DNA of 64,000 bases from Paenibacillus sp. HWE-109. Its GTDB lineage: Bacteria; Bacillota; Bacilli; Paenibacillales; NBRC-103111. Positions 51,576 to 59,101 of this stretch are shown in pieces. The notes under the pieces were generated by a model. The model had not been told where the DNA came from, made no database searches, and saw nothing but the letters and a program-made list of their open reading frames with translations. How positions within the stretch are numbered: the first letter of the stretch is position 1; every line of letters begins with the position of its first letter. The stretch lies in the NCBI RefSeq assembly GCF_022163125.1, contig NZ_CP091881.1, positions 3,472,001 through 3,536,000 of the forward strand, read 5' to 3'. The position numbers and the translations under genes were made by a program.

Positions 51576-51785
51576 ATGGCTAGAAACAACACTTTAGTCG
51601 TACAACAAGCAAAGGCAGCATTGGATCAACTGAAGTACGAAGTCGCTCAGGAAATTGGTGTCCCTCTCTCCCCTAATGGCTACAACGGCAATTTGGCAAC
51701 ACGTGATGCTGGTGCAATTGGCGGCAACATCACGAAACGGTTAGTGCAAATAGCTGAGCAACAACTTTCCAGCTTCAAACGCTAA
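51576..51785 (+). CDS. Alpha/beta-type small acid-soluble spore protein
   Basis: A 69-residue DNA-binding spore protein that coats and protects DNA in the forespore. It has the GPR protease site AQEIGV (cut between Glu and Ile), and the DNA-binding blocks LDQLKYEVA and LATRDAGAIGGNITKRLVQ, with the Gly and Lys/Arg residues conserved. AAAGGAG precedes the ATG. Expected sigma-G control; I could not fix the promoter. Confidence 0.95.
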   Translation: MARNNTLVVQQAKAALDQLKYEVAQEIGVPLSPNGYNGNLATRDAGAIGGNITKRLVQIAEQQLSSFKR

Positions 51786-51809
51786 TCCTTTGATGTAGGA
51801 GCAAGCTCA

Positions 51810-51858
51810 AAAAAGACTGATTCACTCGATCCTCCTTAGAGTGACTTCAGTCTTTTTC
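51810..51858 (+). terminator. Intrinsic terminator of the spore protein gene
   Basis: AAAAGACTGA (51811-51820) pairs with TCAGTCTTTT (51847-51856), with inner CACTC/GAGTG; T run follows. Confidence 0.88.
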
Positions 51859-51981
51859 TTTTTTCTTCGAAATCATCCTATCTTCCTTCAAATTCCTCAC
51901 CAATTTGCCCAATCCTATTCTTTTCACGCCGCACCTCTAGTATGATGGCCTTATCCGCTATCACCAAAAGGAGTGTTACTC

Positions 51982-52272
51982 ATGACCGAACAATATGAAA
52001 TTTTTCGAGACCCTTATCGCATGCTCATTCTTTTAGCTACCCTTGTGAGTGAACAGAAAGGAGAAAAAGAGCTTCGATTTGACCATGTTCCCTACTTTGA
52101 GAATGAGACGTTTCTGATCCAGCATGAAAAGTTTGTCTACAAAAAAGTGCCCACAGAAATAACCTGGTTCCAATTTCTCGGCAGAGATATTACCAGCAAC
52201 CAAGATTACTCCCGTGAGGAATACAACAAGATGTTCGTTGATTGTCTGGCTTCGCTTTATCAGATCAAATAA
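51982..52272 (+). CDS. Unrecognised small protein, 96 residues
   Basis: A soluble acidic protein starting MTEQYEIFRDPYRMLILLAT, rich in aromatic residues (Phe, Tyr, Trp). No known domain. ATG 51982 is 9 nt after AAGGAG; an in-frame ATG at 51973 is too close. A terminator shared with the convergent gene follows. Confidence 0.75.
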   Translation: MTEQYEIFRDPYRMLILLATLVSEQKGEKELRFDHVPYFENETFLIQHEKFVYKKVPTEITWFQFLGRDITSNQDYSREEYNKMFVDCLASLYQIK

Positions 52273-52296
52273 GCCTTATACATAACCGCAAAAAAA

Positions 52297-52325
52297 AGCA
52301 CGTCATGATCCATCATGACGTGCTT
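52297..52325. terminator. Bidirectional terminator with a 14-bp perfect stem
   Basis: AAGCACGTCATGAT (52297-52310) and ATCATGACGTGCTT (52312-52325), with A and T runs on the two sides. Serves two convergent small genes. Confidence 0.85.
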
Positions 52326-52336
52326 CGCTATTTGGG

Positions 52337-52531
52337 TTATTTCTTTTTAACTTCTTCAACGAACACGTCACTAGCATCACGGTTGCTGCCAAGCTCAAGG
52401 ATCGTATACTTCTTTTCACCGATCATAATAACATCTTCCACTTCCGGCAATGGATCACCCAGATATACCGTGCCCAAATATACATTGCTGCTTTTCAAAC
52501 GTAGATTCCATCGATGTTGTTGTTTCGTCAT
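52337..52531 (-). CDS. Unrecognised small protein, 64 residues
   Basis: A beta-rich small protein (VYLGTVYLGDPLPEVEDVIM then KKYTILELGS). ATG 52531 is chosen because GGAGG lies 9 nt before it. No known domain. Likely a real gene from its ribosome binding site and terminator. Confidence 0.72.
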   Translation of the reverse strand: MTKQQHRWNLRLKSSNVYLGTVYLGDPLPEVEDVIMIGEKKYTILELGSNRDASDVFVEEVKKK

Positions 52532-52663
52532 TTCCCTGATCCTCCCAAGCTCTATTGACATCAAGTTACCATAAATCACGCCAAGATGAAAGCCCCACTA
52601 TTAAAGTAGTACCTAATTATGGTACATTAATGTCATGCTCGTTAAAGAAAGGTTGTCATCGAC

Positions 52664-52828
52664 ATGACTACACAAGGCCTATCGGAAGAAGAAATGTCCC
52701 TCCTGCTTGCCAAAAATGATGTAGGCATACAAGGCACACAAACGAATTCTCCTTACTTGCCTAGGTCAAAAAAGAAACGCAAATCACAACATTTGCTGCA
52801 AAAATTATTCCATTTTTGGCAAACTTAA
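52664..52828 (+). CDS. Possible 54-residue protein
   Basis: Opens MTTQGLSEEEMSLLLAKNDV and ends in a basic patch (RSKKKRKS) and QKLFHFWQT. The ribosome binding site is weak (AAAGG, about 12 nt away). A 17-bp palindrome GTACC-N7-GGTAC lies upstream at 52609-52625. Composition looks protein-like, but no family is recognised. Confidence 0.45.
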   Translation: MTTQGLSEEEMSLLLAKNDVGIQGTQTNSPYLPRSKKKRKSQHLLQKLFHFWQT

Positions 52829-52842
52829 ATGTGCCCCCTGTA

Positions 52843-52881
52843 TTGACAATTAGTCAATTCCTTGGTATATTACTAATTGTC
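52843..52881 (+). promoter_or_regulatory. Consensus promoter of tRNA-Val with a flanking inverted repeat
   Basis: TTGACA (52843-52848), 17-bp spacer, TATATT (52866-52871). A perfect 9-bp inverted repeat, GACAATTAG (52845-52853) and CTAATTGTC (52873-52881), brackets the spacer, -10 and start point. Confidence 0.8.
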
Positions 52882-52891
52882 TTCAAAAAAC

Positions 52892-52964
52892 GACTTGTTA
52901 GCTCAGCTGGGAGAGCACTATCTTGACAGGGTAGGGGTCAGTGGTTCGAGCCCACTACAGGTCA
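52892..52964 (+). tRNA. tRNA-Val, anticodon GAC
   Basis: All four arms fold: acceptor GACTTGT/ACAGGTC (one G-T pair), D-arm GCTC/GAGC, anticodon stem CTATC/GGTAG with loop TTGACAG (anticodon GAC), T-arm AGTGG/CCACT with loop TTCGAGC. No CCA is encoded. The gene is the likely attachment site of the prophage, since an integrase starts 149 bp downstream. Confidence 0.95.
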
Positions 52965-52988
52965 TCCTCGTTACGAAAGCGCGCTATA

Positions 52989-53061
52989 TCAACGTTTGAC
53001 TGTTCATTGGACTAACGTTGACAATACACAGGGTAGCGGTCGACCCGTACCTTGGGTAGCG
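52989..53061. repeat. Repeats between tRNA-Val and the integrase gene
   Basis: TCAACGTT (52989-52996) and AACGTTGA (53014-53021) form a perfect inverted pair with a 17-bp spacer. GGGTAGCG occurs twice in direct orientation (53031-53038 and 53054-53061). Such short repeats next to an integrase are candidates for recombinase arm or excisionase sites. Confidence 0.55.
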
Positions 53062-53070
53062 CCTAAAAAT

Positions 53071-53105
53071 ACGTCTCTTATTCGATAACAATCGATAGGA
53101 GGCGT
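53071..53105 (+). promoter_or_regulatory. Hairpin covering the integrase ribosome binding site
   Basis: ACGTCTCTTAT (53071-53081) pairs with ATAGGAGGCGT (53095-53105) with G-T pairs, hiding AGGAGG in the stem. TTTTTGTTTT follows, so it can also act as an intrinsic terminator. Either way it should lower integrase expression from upstream read-through. Confidence 0.6.
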
Positions 53106-53112
53106 TTTTGTT

Positions 53113-54168
53113 TTGTCTACAGTAACTGATCCGCGAGCCAAACGTAAAGTAAAGAACGTTAGGACTGCTCTTCTCCCCGCTTATGATCTAGATGCGATGT
53201 TTGAGCGCTTCTACCACGCCAAGAGTTCCGAAGGTTTAGCTATTAAAACGTTAAAAAGCTACCGCGATAATTATGCGTTCTTTTGCCGCTTTTTGGACAT
53301 ACGGAAAATATACCGCGATATCCGTAACGTCACTCCCGATGTTCTGCGCGATTATATGTCCTACATGTTGCGGGATAAGATACGTTTCGAAGAGTGCGGT
53401 AAGTTTGCGCCCGAAAGCTCTAAGACGGCCGGGCTTTCCGCAACAACGGTTAATATCCGTCTGAAGCCACTGCGCACGATGTTCCGATTTCTAAAGAGCG
53501 AGGGTATTATCGAAATCGACCCGACTGAGAACGTTAAGCGCGCTACGGAGGAAGAGAAGAAAATCGATATTATGAACGTTGAACAAATTCGCGCGCTTCT
53601 TAATGCGCCTGATCAACGGACTTATGCCGGCTTTCGTGATTTTGTATTAATGAACGTATTGATAGATACTTTTGCACGCATATCAGAAACGCTCGCGATA
53701 AAAACGTCACAGGTAGATTTTTCGTTAGGAATGATATTCTTTCCAGCGCCAAATACTAAAGGCAAGCGAGATAATTCCGTCCCTATCACGCCGAATACAC
53801 AGCGGCTCATCAAAGCATTAATTAAAGAGAACGAGGATATGGATTCTGAGTATCTGTTCTTGGCAAATTACGGTGAGCCCCTTACAGACAACCACTTTCG
53901 CCATCGGTTACAGGATCACGTTAAAAAAGCTCGCTTAGATATTCGCGTGCATCCGCACCTTTTCCGACACTCTGGCGCAACAATGTTTTTAGAGAATGGC
54001 GGCGACATACGTCATCTCGCTAAGATACTGAATCATAAAGATCTGCGTATTGTTACGCGCTATACCCACCTTTCAGATTCGTCAATCAAGCGCCAGCATG
54101 ATCAGTATTCACCAATGAACGATATTGTCGGAAAACTTAACCGTGAGCGAAAAATCAATAGGCTTTAA
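53113..54168 (+). CDS. Tyrosine recombinase, phage integrase
   Basis: A 351-residue integrase. The N-terminal SAM-like core-binding domain covers about residues 25-140. The catalytic set is Arg in DTFARISETLAI, Lys in NTKGKRDNSVP, HxxR in HPHLFRHSGAT, His in ILNHKDL and Tyr in TRYTHLS. It starts at TTG 53113, 10 nt after AGGAGG. It is transcribed away from the tRNA, into the prophage. Confidence 0.92.
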   Translation: MSTVTDPRAKRKVKNVRTALLPAYDLDAMFERFYHAKSSEGLAIKTLKSYRDNYAFFCRFLDIRKIYRDIRNVTPDVLRDYMSYMLRDKIRFEECGKFAPESSKTAGLSATTVNIRLKPLRTMFRFLKSEGIIEIDPTENVKRATEEEKKIDIMNVEQIRALLNAPDQRTYAGFRDFVLMNVLIDTFARISETLAIKTSQVDFSLGMIFFPAPNTKGKRDNSVPITPNTQRLIKALIKENEDMDSEYLFLANYGEPLTDNHFRHRLQDHVKKARLDIRVHPHLFRHSGATMFLENGGDIRHLAKILNHKDLRIVTRYTHLSDSSIKRQHDQYSPMNDIVGKLNRERKINRL

Positions 54169-54258
54169 CATATTCCTTCTATTATAAGAGAGTCTTGCTT
54201 CCGTTCCCTCCGCGCGTTATAATTACGAATATACGTTCGTATACGGAGGTTTTACAAA

Positions 54259-54651
54259 ATGTCTGCAACAAACGAAGAAATGACGCTTATACGCGAATCT
54301 GTTATACTCCCGTTCTTGTTACCGATCATTGCGCGCAATATAACCGAATTGGAAAACGGTAAAGGTAAGGATGCGCTGCTTAACCGCCTCTATCTTGCGG
54401 CGACCCAAGCGCTACATGATGATATCGAGGCGGACATACGCGCGATTAAGAAAACGCTAAAAGAACAGGATATCCGCGTATGGGAGGACGACAAAAGATC
54501 CCGCGAAGTAAACGCGAGATATTATCGGTTCGTTGTTCGCGGCTACGAAGAGAACTTCGGAATTATGCGGGAGATAGCTAGAGCGGAGATTAGCACACGA
54601 TTAAAGTTGTATGTACGTAAAATAGAAAAAGCGTTCAGCCAACGGAGGTAA
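54259..54651 (+). CDS. Unrecognised prophage protein, 130 residues
   Basis: A soluble, helical, strongly charged protein (many Arg, Lys and Glu), possibly with two coiled-coil segments. GGAGG precedes the ATG by 11 nt. No helix-turn-helix or enzyme motif is clear. Second plus-strand gene after the integrase, so an early or lysogeny role is possible. A hairpin terminator overlaps its stop. Confidence 0.75.
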   Translation: MSATNEEMTLIRESVILPFLLPIIARNITELENGKGKDALLNRLYLAATQALHDDIEADIRAIKKTLKEQDIRVWEDDKRSREVNARYYRFVVRGYEENFGIMREIARAEISTRLKLYVRKIEKAFSQRR

Positions 54652-54678
54652 ATTCCGCTAACTGAACGCTTTATTTTA
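54628..54678. terminator. Bidirectional terminator over the end of the 130-residue gene
   Basis: AAAGCGTTCAG (54628-54638) pairs with CTGAACGCTTT (54662-54672), with an inner CGGA/TCCG stem; TATTTTATTTT follows. It also ends the convergent lipoprotein transcript. Confidence 0.8.
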
Positions 54679-55098
54679 TTTTACTACAGTAGCATCATTT
54701 AAAAGCCAGGATGTTACGATGCCGCCTTGTTCAACCAAAGTTCCTTTGATTGTGATTGCATCACCTTTATTCAACTTAGTAATGTCTGTTTTATCGGAGG
54801 CACTAAGTGTGAATGAAGCGTAATCCGCAGCACTACCGACATGAATGACGACGTGTCGAGCTTTATTCTCAGACTCAGCTACGAAGGCATTTTGGACCGT
54901 ACCTGACCAAGTAACTTCAGTACCTTTCAGCGTACTGAAATATTCAGTTTGTTGCACACTTGTACGCTTATCGAATTCTTTTTTAAATGCGGTAAAGCCT
55001 CCGCCACTTGGCGATGTAATAGGTTGATTTTGATTACATCCTGTTAAAGCAATTATGGCAACTACTATTAGGCAAAACAATACCCCTTTAAGTCTCAT
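54676..55098 (-). CDS. Prophage-encoded lipoprotein
   Basis: A 140-residue lipoprotein: signal LFCLIVVAIIALTGC with Cys at about 20, a Ser/Gly linker, and a beta-rich domain (GTEVTWSGTVQNAF, DAITIKGTLVEQGGI) that looks like an OB-fold. ATG 55098 follows AAGGGATGG. It sits beyond the late-operon terminator, convergent with the early genes, so it is likely expressed from its own promoter in the lysogen. Phage lipoproteins often block superinfection; this role is inference. Confidence 0.8.
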   Translation of the reverse strand: MRLKGVLFCLIVVAIIALTGCNQNQPITSPSGGGFTAFKKEFDKRTSVQQTEYFSTLKGTEVTWSGTVQNAFVAESENKARHVVIHVGSAADYASFTLSASDKTDITKLNKGDAITIKGTLVEQGGIVTSWLLNDATVVK

Positions 55099-55194
55099 TA
55101 GATGTCCATCCCTTTTCCATATGTTACCGTTATTGTATAACGTTTTGTACGCTGTGCCTAGTCCGAAAGTTACATTGAGCTTCCTGTAAACGCA

Positions 55195-55234
55195 AAAAAG
55201 CGCCACCCTCCGCGATTAAACGGAAGATGGCGCT
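55195..55234 (-). terminator. Terminator of the prophage late operon
   Basis: AGCGCCACCCTCCG (55199-55212) pairs with CGGAAGATGGCGCT (55221-55234), two mismatches; TTTTTTGCG follows on the minus strand. Confidence 0.88.
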
Positions 55235-55247
55235 CGTTGTTTACGTA

Positions 55248-55364
55248 TTACTTTCGGAAGTCGGCCGGCATTTCAACGTCACCGATTCCGCCCTTCATGA
55301 TTACGAAGAATACGAATGCTACGGAAAAAGAAGCTACGGACATAAATTTCGCGATATTTTTCAT
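55248..55364 (-). CDS. 38-residue membrane peptide at the end of the lysis module
   Basis: Opens MKNIAKFMSVASFSVAFVFF and ends GDVEMPADFRK: one transmembrane helix with a short acidic tail. AAGGGG lies 11 nt before the ATG, and the late-operon terminator follows directly. Its place after the endolysin suggests a lysis accessory peptide, but no family is recognised. Confidence 0.65.
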   Translation of the reverse strand: MKNIAKFMSVASFSVAFVFFVIMKGGIGDVEMPADFRK

Positions 55365-55420
55365 TGGATGATTTCCCCTTTATTATATGTTTTAGTTTGC
55401 GTTTATTCCTGTAAGCTGCG

Positions 55421-56032
55421 CTACTCCGTTGGTAATTCCGCCGCTTTACGTAATTCATTCGCGAGCCAATTTAGGTATGTTCGCTGCTTCGCGTCATCGG
55501 TCGCGTGCCAAGCCGGTGAAATCCACGTATTTATTACCGTTTGCGCAACGCCTGGGTCCAGTTTCAAGCCGCCCACCTCCTTATCGTAATCCGCGTACTG
55601 TGACGCGAGTGCTACGATCTTGCCCGCATAAAACGGATCGGTCGCGTATCCAGACGCATAGAGCGCCACCGCTTGTTCCGACGGACTCTTCGCGTTTCTT
55701 ACTCGCTCATAGCGTGCAGTCCCGAATAGCAAGTCCTGATCGCGGAAGCAATCCTCGACGGAATCATACGCGCGCCAATTCGCAGTGACGTTATCGTAGC
55801 GAACGCCATCATAAACTTCCCACGTTTTCGTACTTACGCTGCGACCGCGCCAATATGCGTTAGTCTGACCGCCGCCAACTTTGAAGCCTACGAGGTTATT
55901 CCACGCGTTGATTGCGCCGCCAGTTTCGAGCAAAGCCTGCGCGATACGGATTGACGGAAATATCGGCGATCCTTCAGCGCGAAGTTTGGTTGCGACTGGC
56001 GCGATTATACCGATGAATTCTGCGCGGTTCAT
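55421..56032 (-). CDS. GH73-type glucosaminidase endolysin
   Basis: A 203-residue peptidoglycan hydrolase of the FlgJ/LytG-like glucosaminidase fold: FPSIRIAQALLETGG holds the catalytic Glu, then NLVGFKV, YRFNVTANWRAYDSVEDC-like core (seen as WRAYDSVEDCFRD) and ASGYATDPFYAGKI. No signal peptide, so it needs the holin. ATG 56032 shares its A with the stop of the upstream gene (TAATG). Confidence 0.9.
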   Translation of the reverse strand: MNRAEFIGIIAPVATKLRAEGSPIFPSIRIAQALLETGGAINAWNNLVGFKVGGGQTNAYWRGRSVSTKTWEVYDGVRYDNVTANWRAYDSVEDCFRDQDLLFGTARYERVRNAKSPSEQAVALYASGYATDPFYAGKIVALASQYADYDKEVGGLKLDPGVAQTVINTWISPAWHATDDAKQRTYLNWLANELRKAAELPTE

Positions 56033-56793
56033 TACGCCACCCTCCCCGTCCACATGTCGCTAATCATGCGGCCAACGTAGGCCATCGGTAGATAAAAGTA
56101 ACCACCGTCGCCCCAATCCGCGCCCCATGAATTGCGGCAAATAATGTATTCAATTCCGTTAATTTGCGTATATCCCATCGCCAGGACCGCGTGACCGCCT
56201 AGCGCATATTCCTTCGTGCGATCCGGGATTGGGACGATGCCCGTCCGCGCTACCTCCAAACTCTCAAAACTTTCGTAGATTTCGATGCCGATAACGACCG
56301 GATATCCTTCCGCGAGCGACTCTTTTAGTTGCTGCGGATTGTTAGCATTAAGCCTGCGGTACGATGCGATTTTGTGACAGGCTGCGGCTTCTTCCGCTTC
56401 GGCTGAAGGTGTATTTCTAAACGTAGATTCAACGTAGGGGAACTCGCCTTCCCCGGCACAACCGCGTTGCTGAAGGATCTTAAAGCCATCGCGAAGAAAC
56501 GCGCCAGAATCGTAATCGACTGTGCCTTCGAGATTGCGTTCGTGCCAGTAAAGGTACAAGCGCGAATACTCGAAATGCAATCCGGATTGGTATCCGAAGT
56601 TTTTATCGAGGTATGACAGGAACGCACAAATTGCGTTAGCCGTACACGAACCTAGCGCGCCTTGCTCGAATATGGCCGCCGCGTCTCTCGGACGTAAATC
56701 GACGGACTCCGGAAGGACCGCCGCTCTACTTACGAATAAGAGATCGCGCGAATCTTCTGGATCACGTTTTAACGCATACCTACGCGTTGTCAT
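56032..56793 (-). CDS. Papain-type (C1) cysteine peptidase in the lysis module
   Basis: A 253-residue C1 peptidase with an intact active site: oxyanion Gln and catalytic Cys in EQGALGSCTANAI, His in GGHAVLAMGY and Asn in CRNSWGADWGDGGYFYLP. It begins MTTRRYALKRDPEDSRD and has no signal peptide or long pro-region. It overlaps holin and endolysin genes by 4 and 1 bp, so it is made with the lysis proteins. It might cut peptide bridges or host or phage proteins; the substrate is not known. Confidence 0.9.
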   Translation of the reverse strand: MTTRRYALKRDPEDSRDLLFVSRAAVLPESVDLRPRDAAAIFEQGALGSCTANAICAFLSYLDKNFGYQSGLHFEYSRLYLYWHERNLEGTVDYDSGAFLRDGFKILQQRGCAGEGEFPYVESTFRNTPSAEAEEAAACHKIASYRRLNANNPQQLKESLAEGYPVVIGIEIYESFESLEVARTGIVPIPDRTKEYALGGHAVLAMGYTQINGIEYIICRNSWGADWGDGGYFYLPMAYVGRMISDMWTGRVA

Positions 56794-57200
56794 TTCGAGT
56801 CGCCTCCGCTGCCCGTCCGATTTTTAAGCACCGCGATCGCATTCGTGATGACTGGCGGCAGCGGCAAGCCGAGTCGGCCGTAGTTTTCCGTAATCGACAG
56901 TAGTTCGTTCGCGAGGAATGCGTAAATAGCGCCAGTCATAATGAGATCCGTTCCGACGACAACGTCAAGTCTATGCGCGAGTAAGATCGCAAGTAACGCG
57001 AGGATTTTACGGAAGAGGCCCCAGTAGCCGACCTCGGATTTCAAACCGGTCCCTTCGCGAATGGATGCGGCGACCCCCGTTACGTAATCGATCGCCATCG
57101 CTAGTAAGAAAAAGCCGAGCAAATCCGTCCACCCCCCATATGCATAGCTGATAAACGCACCGAATAGGCCGGCTGCCGTGTTAAATAACGTTTGCTTCAT
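56790..57200 (-). CDS. Phage holin (phage_holin_4/TIGR01593 type)
   Basis: A 136-residue protein with three to four helices: LLGFFLLAMAIDYVTGVAASI, GLFRKILALLAILLAHRLD and a last helix MTGAIYAFLANELLSITEN. The D-Y-x-T-G pattern after helix 2 and KxxxxGLFRK are typical of the family. ATG 57200 follows GAGGAGCG; the start lies inside the upstream gene (20-bp overlap). Confidence 0.9.
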   Translation of the reverse strand: MKQTLFNTAAGLFGAFISYAYGGWTDLLGFFLLAMAIDYVTGVAASIREGTGLKSEVGYWGLFRKILALLAILLAHRLDVVVGTDLIMTGAIYAFLANELLSITENYGRLGLPLPPVITNAIAVLKNRTGSGGDSK

Positions 57201-57702
57201 TAATAGATCGCTCCTCTGCGGCACCAACCGCTTTAATTAAATAAGGTGACAGCCATAAGTCCGCTGGACTGACGTCACCTGTCGTTTGGTTAACGATGTT
57301 AAGGCCCGTTTCCGCTAACGTTGCGGCTACGATTTCCTCTGAGCAGATAAAGCGCCGCTTATCGTCATAGAACACGTTTATACCGAATTTTAGGCGCAAA
57401 AAAAGCGCGGCAATTTCGCCCCACCCGTAGCCTGCGCCCTCAGTCGCCAATATTCGTTTAAGTATCGCGCGCCTTGTTTCTAGCGGAAGGTCGAGCCGCT
57501 TAATATCATAGTCCGAAAGTTCCGAAAGGTCCGCTAATCCTGCCGTCCTATTCGCGTTTGCTTCAAAGATAACATTGCCGTCAATATAGTAAGCAACGTG
57601 TGAGTACGGTGATTTCGTAACCCAACGAACTAGCCATCCGAATAAGGACGGTCGTTTCCGTTTCTTAACGAAAATCACATCGCAAGCTTCGAATTTCACC
57701 AT
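57181..57702 (-). CDS. Permuted NlpC/P60-like (YiiX/C92 type) hydrolase
   Basis: A 173-residue protein with the circularly permuted papain-like pattern: His first (SPYSHVAYYIDGNVIFEA), Cys later (FICSEEIVA). YaeF/YiiX relatives are thought to act on amide or lipid bonds. Placed directly before the holin, it may be a second cell-envelope hydrolase. Start ATG overlaps the upstream stop by 7 bp. Confidence 0.85.
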   Translation of the reverse strand: MVKFEACDVIFVKKRKRPSLFGWLVRWVTKSPYSHVAYYIDGNVIFEANANRTAGLADLSELSDYDIKRLDLPLETRRAILKRILATEGAGYGWGEIAALFLRLKFGINVFYDDKRRFICSEEIVAATLAETGLNIVNQTTGDVSPADLWLSPYLIKAVGAAEERSINEANVI

Positions 57703-58235
57703 ACAATCGCGTCTATTTCTTCCGTTGATTGGGCAGCTAGTACAGCGGCTTTGAGCGTCCAGAAGTGTCCGATTAATGCGTTCTTATGCGCAAGTCCATC
57801 CGCGAATACCGTCTTAAATTGCGCGACCGTATGGGATTCCGGAAGGCCAGACGCTTTCCAAACGATAGCTCCCGTTACAATGCCGGCCGTGATCGCGTTG
57901 AGCATACCGCCGAGATTAATCTGAGCATCATAGTCGAAATCGTACGTGTGTGGTGAGCCAAGCGCGTTTGACGTGAAGCCTGCGAGAATGGCGGCGTTAC
58001 AGGCAACGTTGAGTTCCGCGAGTTTTGCGTCTTGCGGAGACACTGCGGAAGGTGAGTTTACCTCAATAACTTGACCATCCACCCACCTCAATAGGGTGTT
58101 TTGTTTTTGATTTCTGATTACCGCAGGAAGCTCGTCTACTAGAATGAATTTAAGTTTAAATGTCTCTGTTTCTTCCTGTGTCGTTTCCTTGTAACCCCTG
58201 ATTAGATTGTCATCCGTTAAAAATAAAACGTACAT
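57696..58235 (-). CDS. DUF4376 tail protein
   Basis: A 179-residue protein whose C-terminal part fits DUF4376: LNVACNAAILAGFTSNALG, HTYDFDYDAQINLGG and WKASGLPESHTVAQ. The family lies in tail-fibre regions of many phages, in the place of XkdW. ATG 58235 is 6-7 nt after GGGGTG. Confidence 0.82.
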   Translation of the reverse strand: MYVLFLTDDNLIRGYKETTQEETETFKLKFILVDELPAVIRNQKQNTLLRWVDGQVIEVNSPSAVSPQDAKLAELNVACNAAILAGFTSNALGSPHTYDFDYDAQINLGGMLNAITAGIVTGAIVWKASGLPESHTVAQFKTVFADGLAHKNALIGHFWTLKAAVLAAQSTEEIDAIVW

Positions 58236-58240
58236 CAATA

Positions 58241-59101
58241 TCACCCCACTACATCATATTTCAGTTTAATATTTTGAACTTGTCCGCCTGCATTACCAGT
58301 ACCAGACCAAGCGTATACATAAATCGGCATTTTTTCGATGATCCTTACATTCTTTGAAACCACTACGAACGAAGCGGAACTGCTAGGCGTATAGTTGAGA
58401 CCCCCAGGAACAGAGTTAAGAATAGTCCCAATTGGTAAAGACCAATCTAGTGATCCACTCGCGCTCAATTCCAAATTTGACCCTATTCCTTGAAAAACAC
58501 CTAAAATAATATTCCCCCCTGATGGTGCTTTCACTTCTGCTTCTACTACCAAGTCACCTTTACCTTTTGGTACTAGCTTCGCAATCAACGTTGCTTGTGT
58601 ACTCGATGCCGGTACCAATGTCTGTAACGGCAAATAGCTTTCTTGAGCCGTATTACTTGCGCCAATCGCATAGTTTCCTGAAATACCCGAAATACTGGAG
58701 TAAATCTGAGCCAATCTAGCAAATATAGTGGATGTTCCCGCTGCATCAGTATTAGCACCAATCCGCGTATTTGTCGAACTGATATTAGTATTCGCTGTAT
58801 TGACGTTCGTGTTTACCGTTCCTATCGTAGTGTTGGCCGAACTAGCGTTAGTGTTAACCGTTCCAAGAACGGAATTTAACTGAGCCAATCGTGCCATGAC
58901 TGAACCCGTCCCGCTTGCTGCATCGCCCGTTAATCCGAGCAATGTTTCGAGCGTGTCCGTATATCCTTCGACCTGGTCCACGTATGCTGCGATTTGCGCA
59001 AGCCTCGCGAATAATGTATTTGTCCCTGAAGCATCCGCATTTGTGCCGATTCTACTTTTAACGTCAACTATTTGAGATAAAGTTACCGGATCAATCGTCA
59101 T
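58241..59101 (-). CDS. Tail fibre-like protein with repeats
   Basis: A 286-residue protein. A module of about 20 residues, IGxNxDAxGTxTxFARLAQI, occurs three times with variation (near 18, 60 and 110), separated by NTN/TANTNISS repeats that suggest a trimeric coiled or beta-helical stalk. The C-terminal 130 residues are beta-rich and may bind a receptor. Family not recognised; position argues for fibre. Confidence 0.75.
   Translation of the reverse strand: MTIDPVTLSQIVDVKSRIGTNADASGTNTLFARLAQIAAYVDQVEGYTDTLETLLGLTGDAASGTGSVMARLAQLNSVLGTVNTNASSANTTIGTVNTNVNTANTNISSTNTRIGANTDAAGTSTIFARLAQIYSSISGISGNYAIGASNTAQESYLPLQTLVPASSTQATLIAKLVPKGKGDLVVEAEVKAPSGGNIILGVFQGIGSNLELSASGSLDWSLPIGTILNSVPGGLNYTPSSSASFVVVSKNVRIIEKMPIYVYAWSGTGNAGGQVQNIKLKYDVVG

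Noticed and set aside
53024..53061. tRNA-like remnant after tRNA-Val (CAGGGTAGCGGTCGACCC resembles the tRNA anticodon-variable-T region)
   Set aside because: Similarity is short and no arms can be folded; better explained as direct repeats near the integrase.
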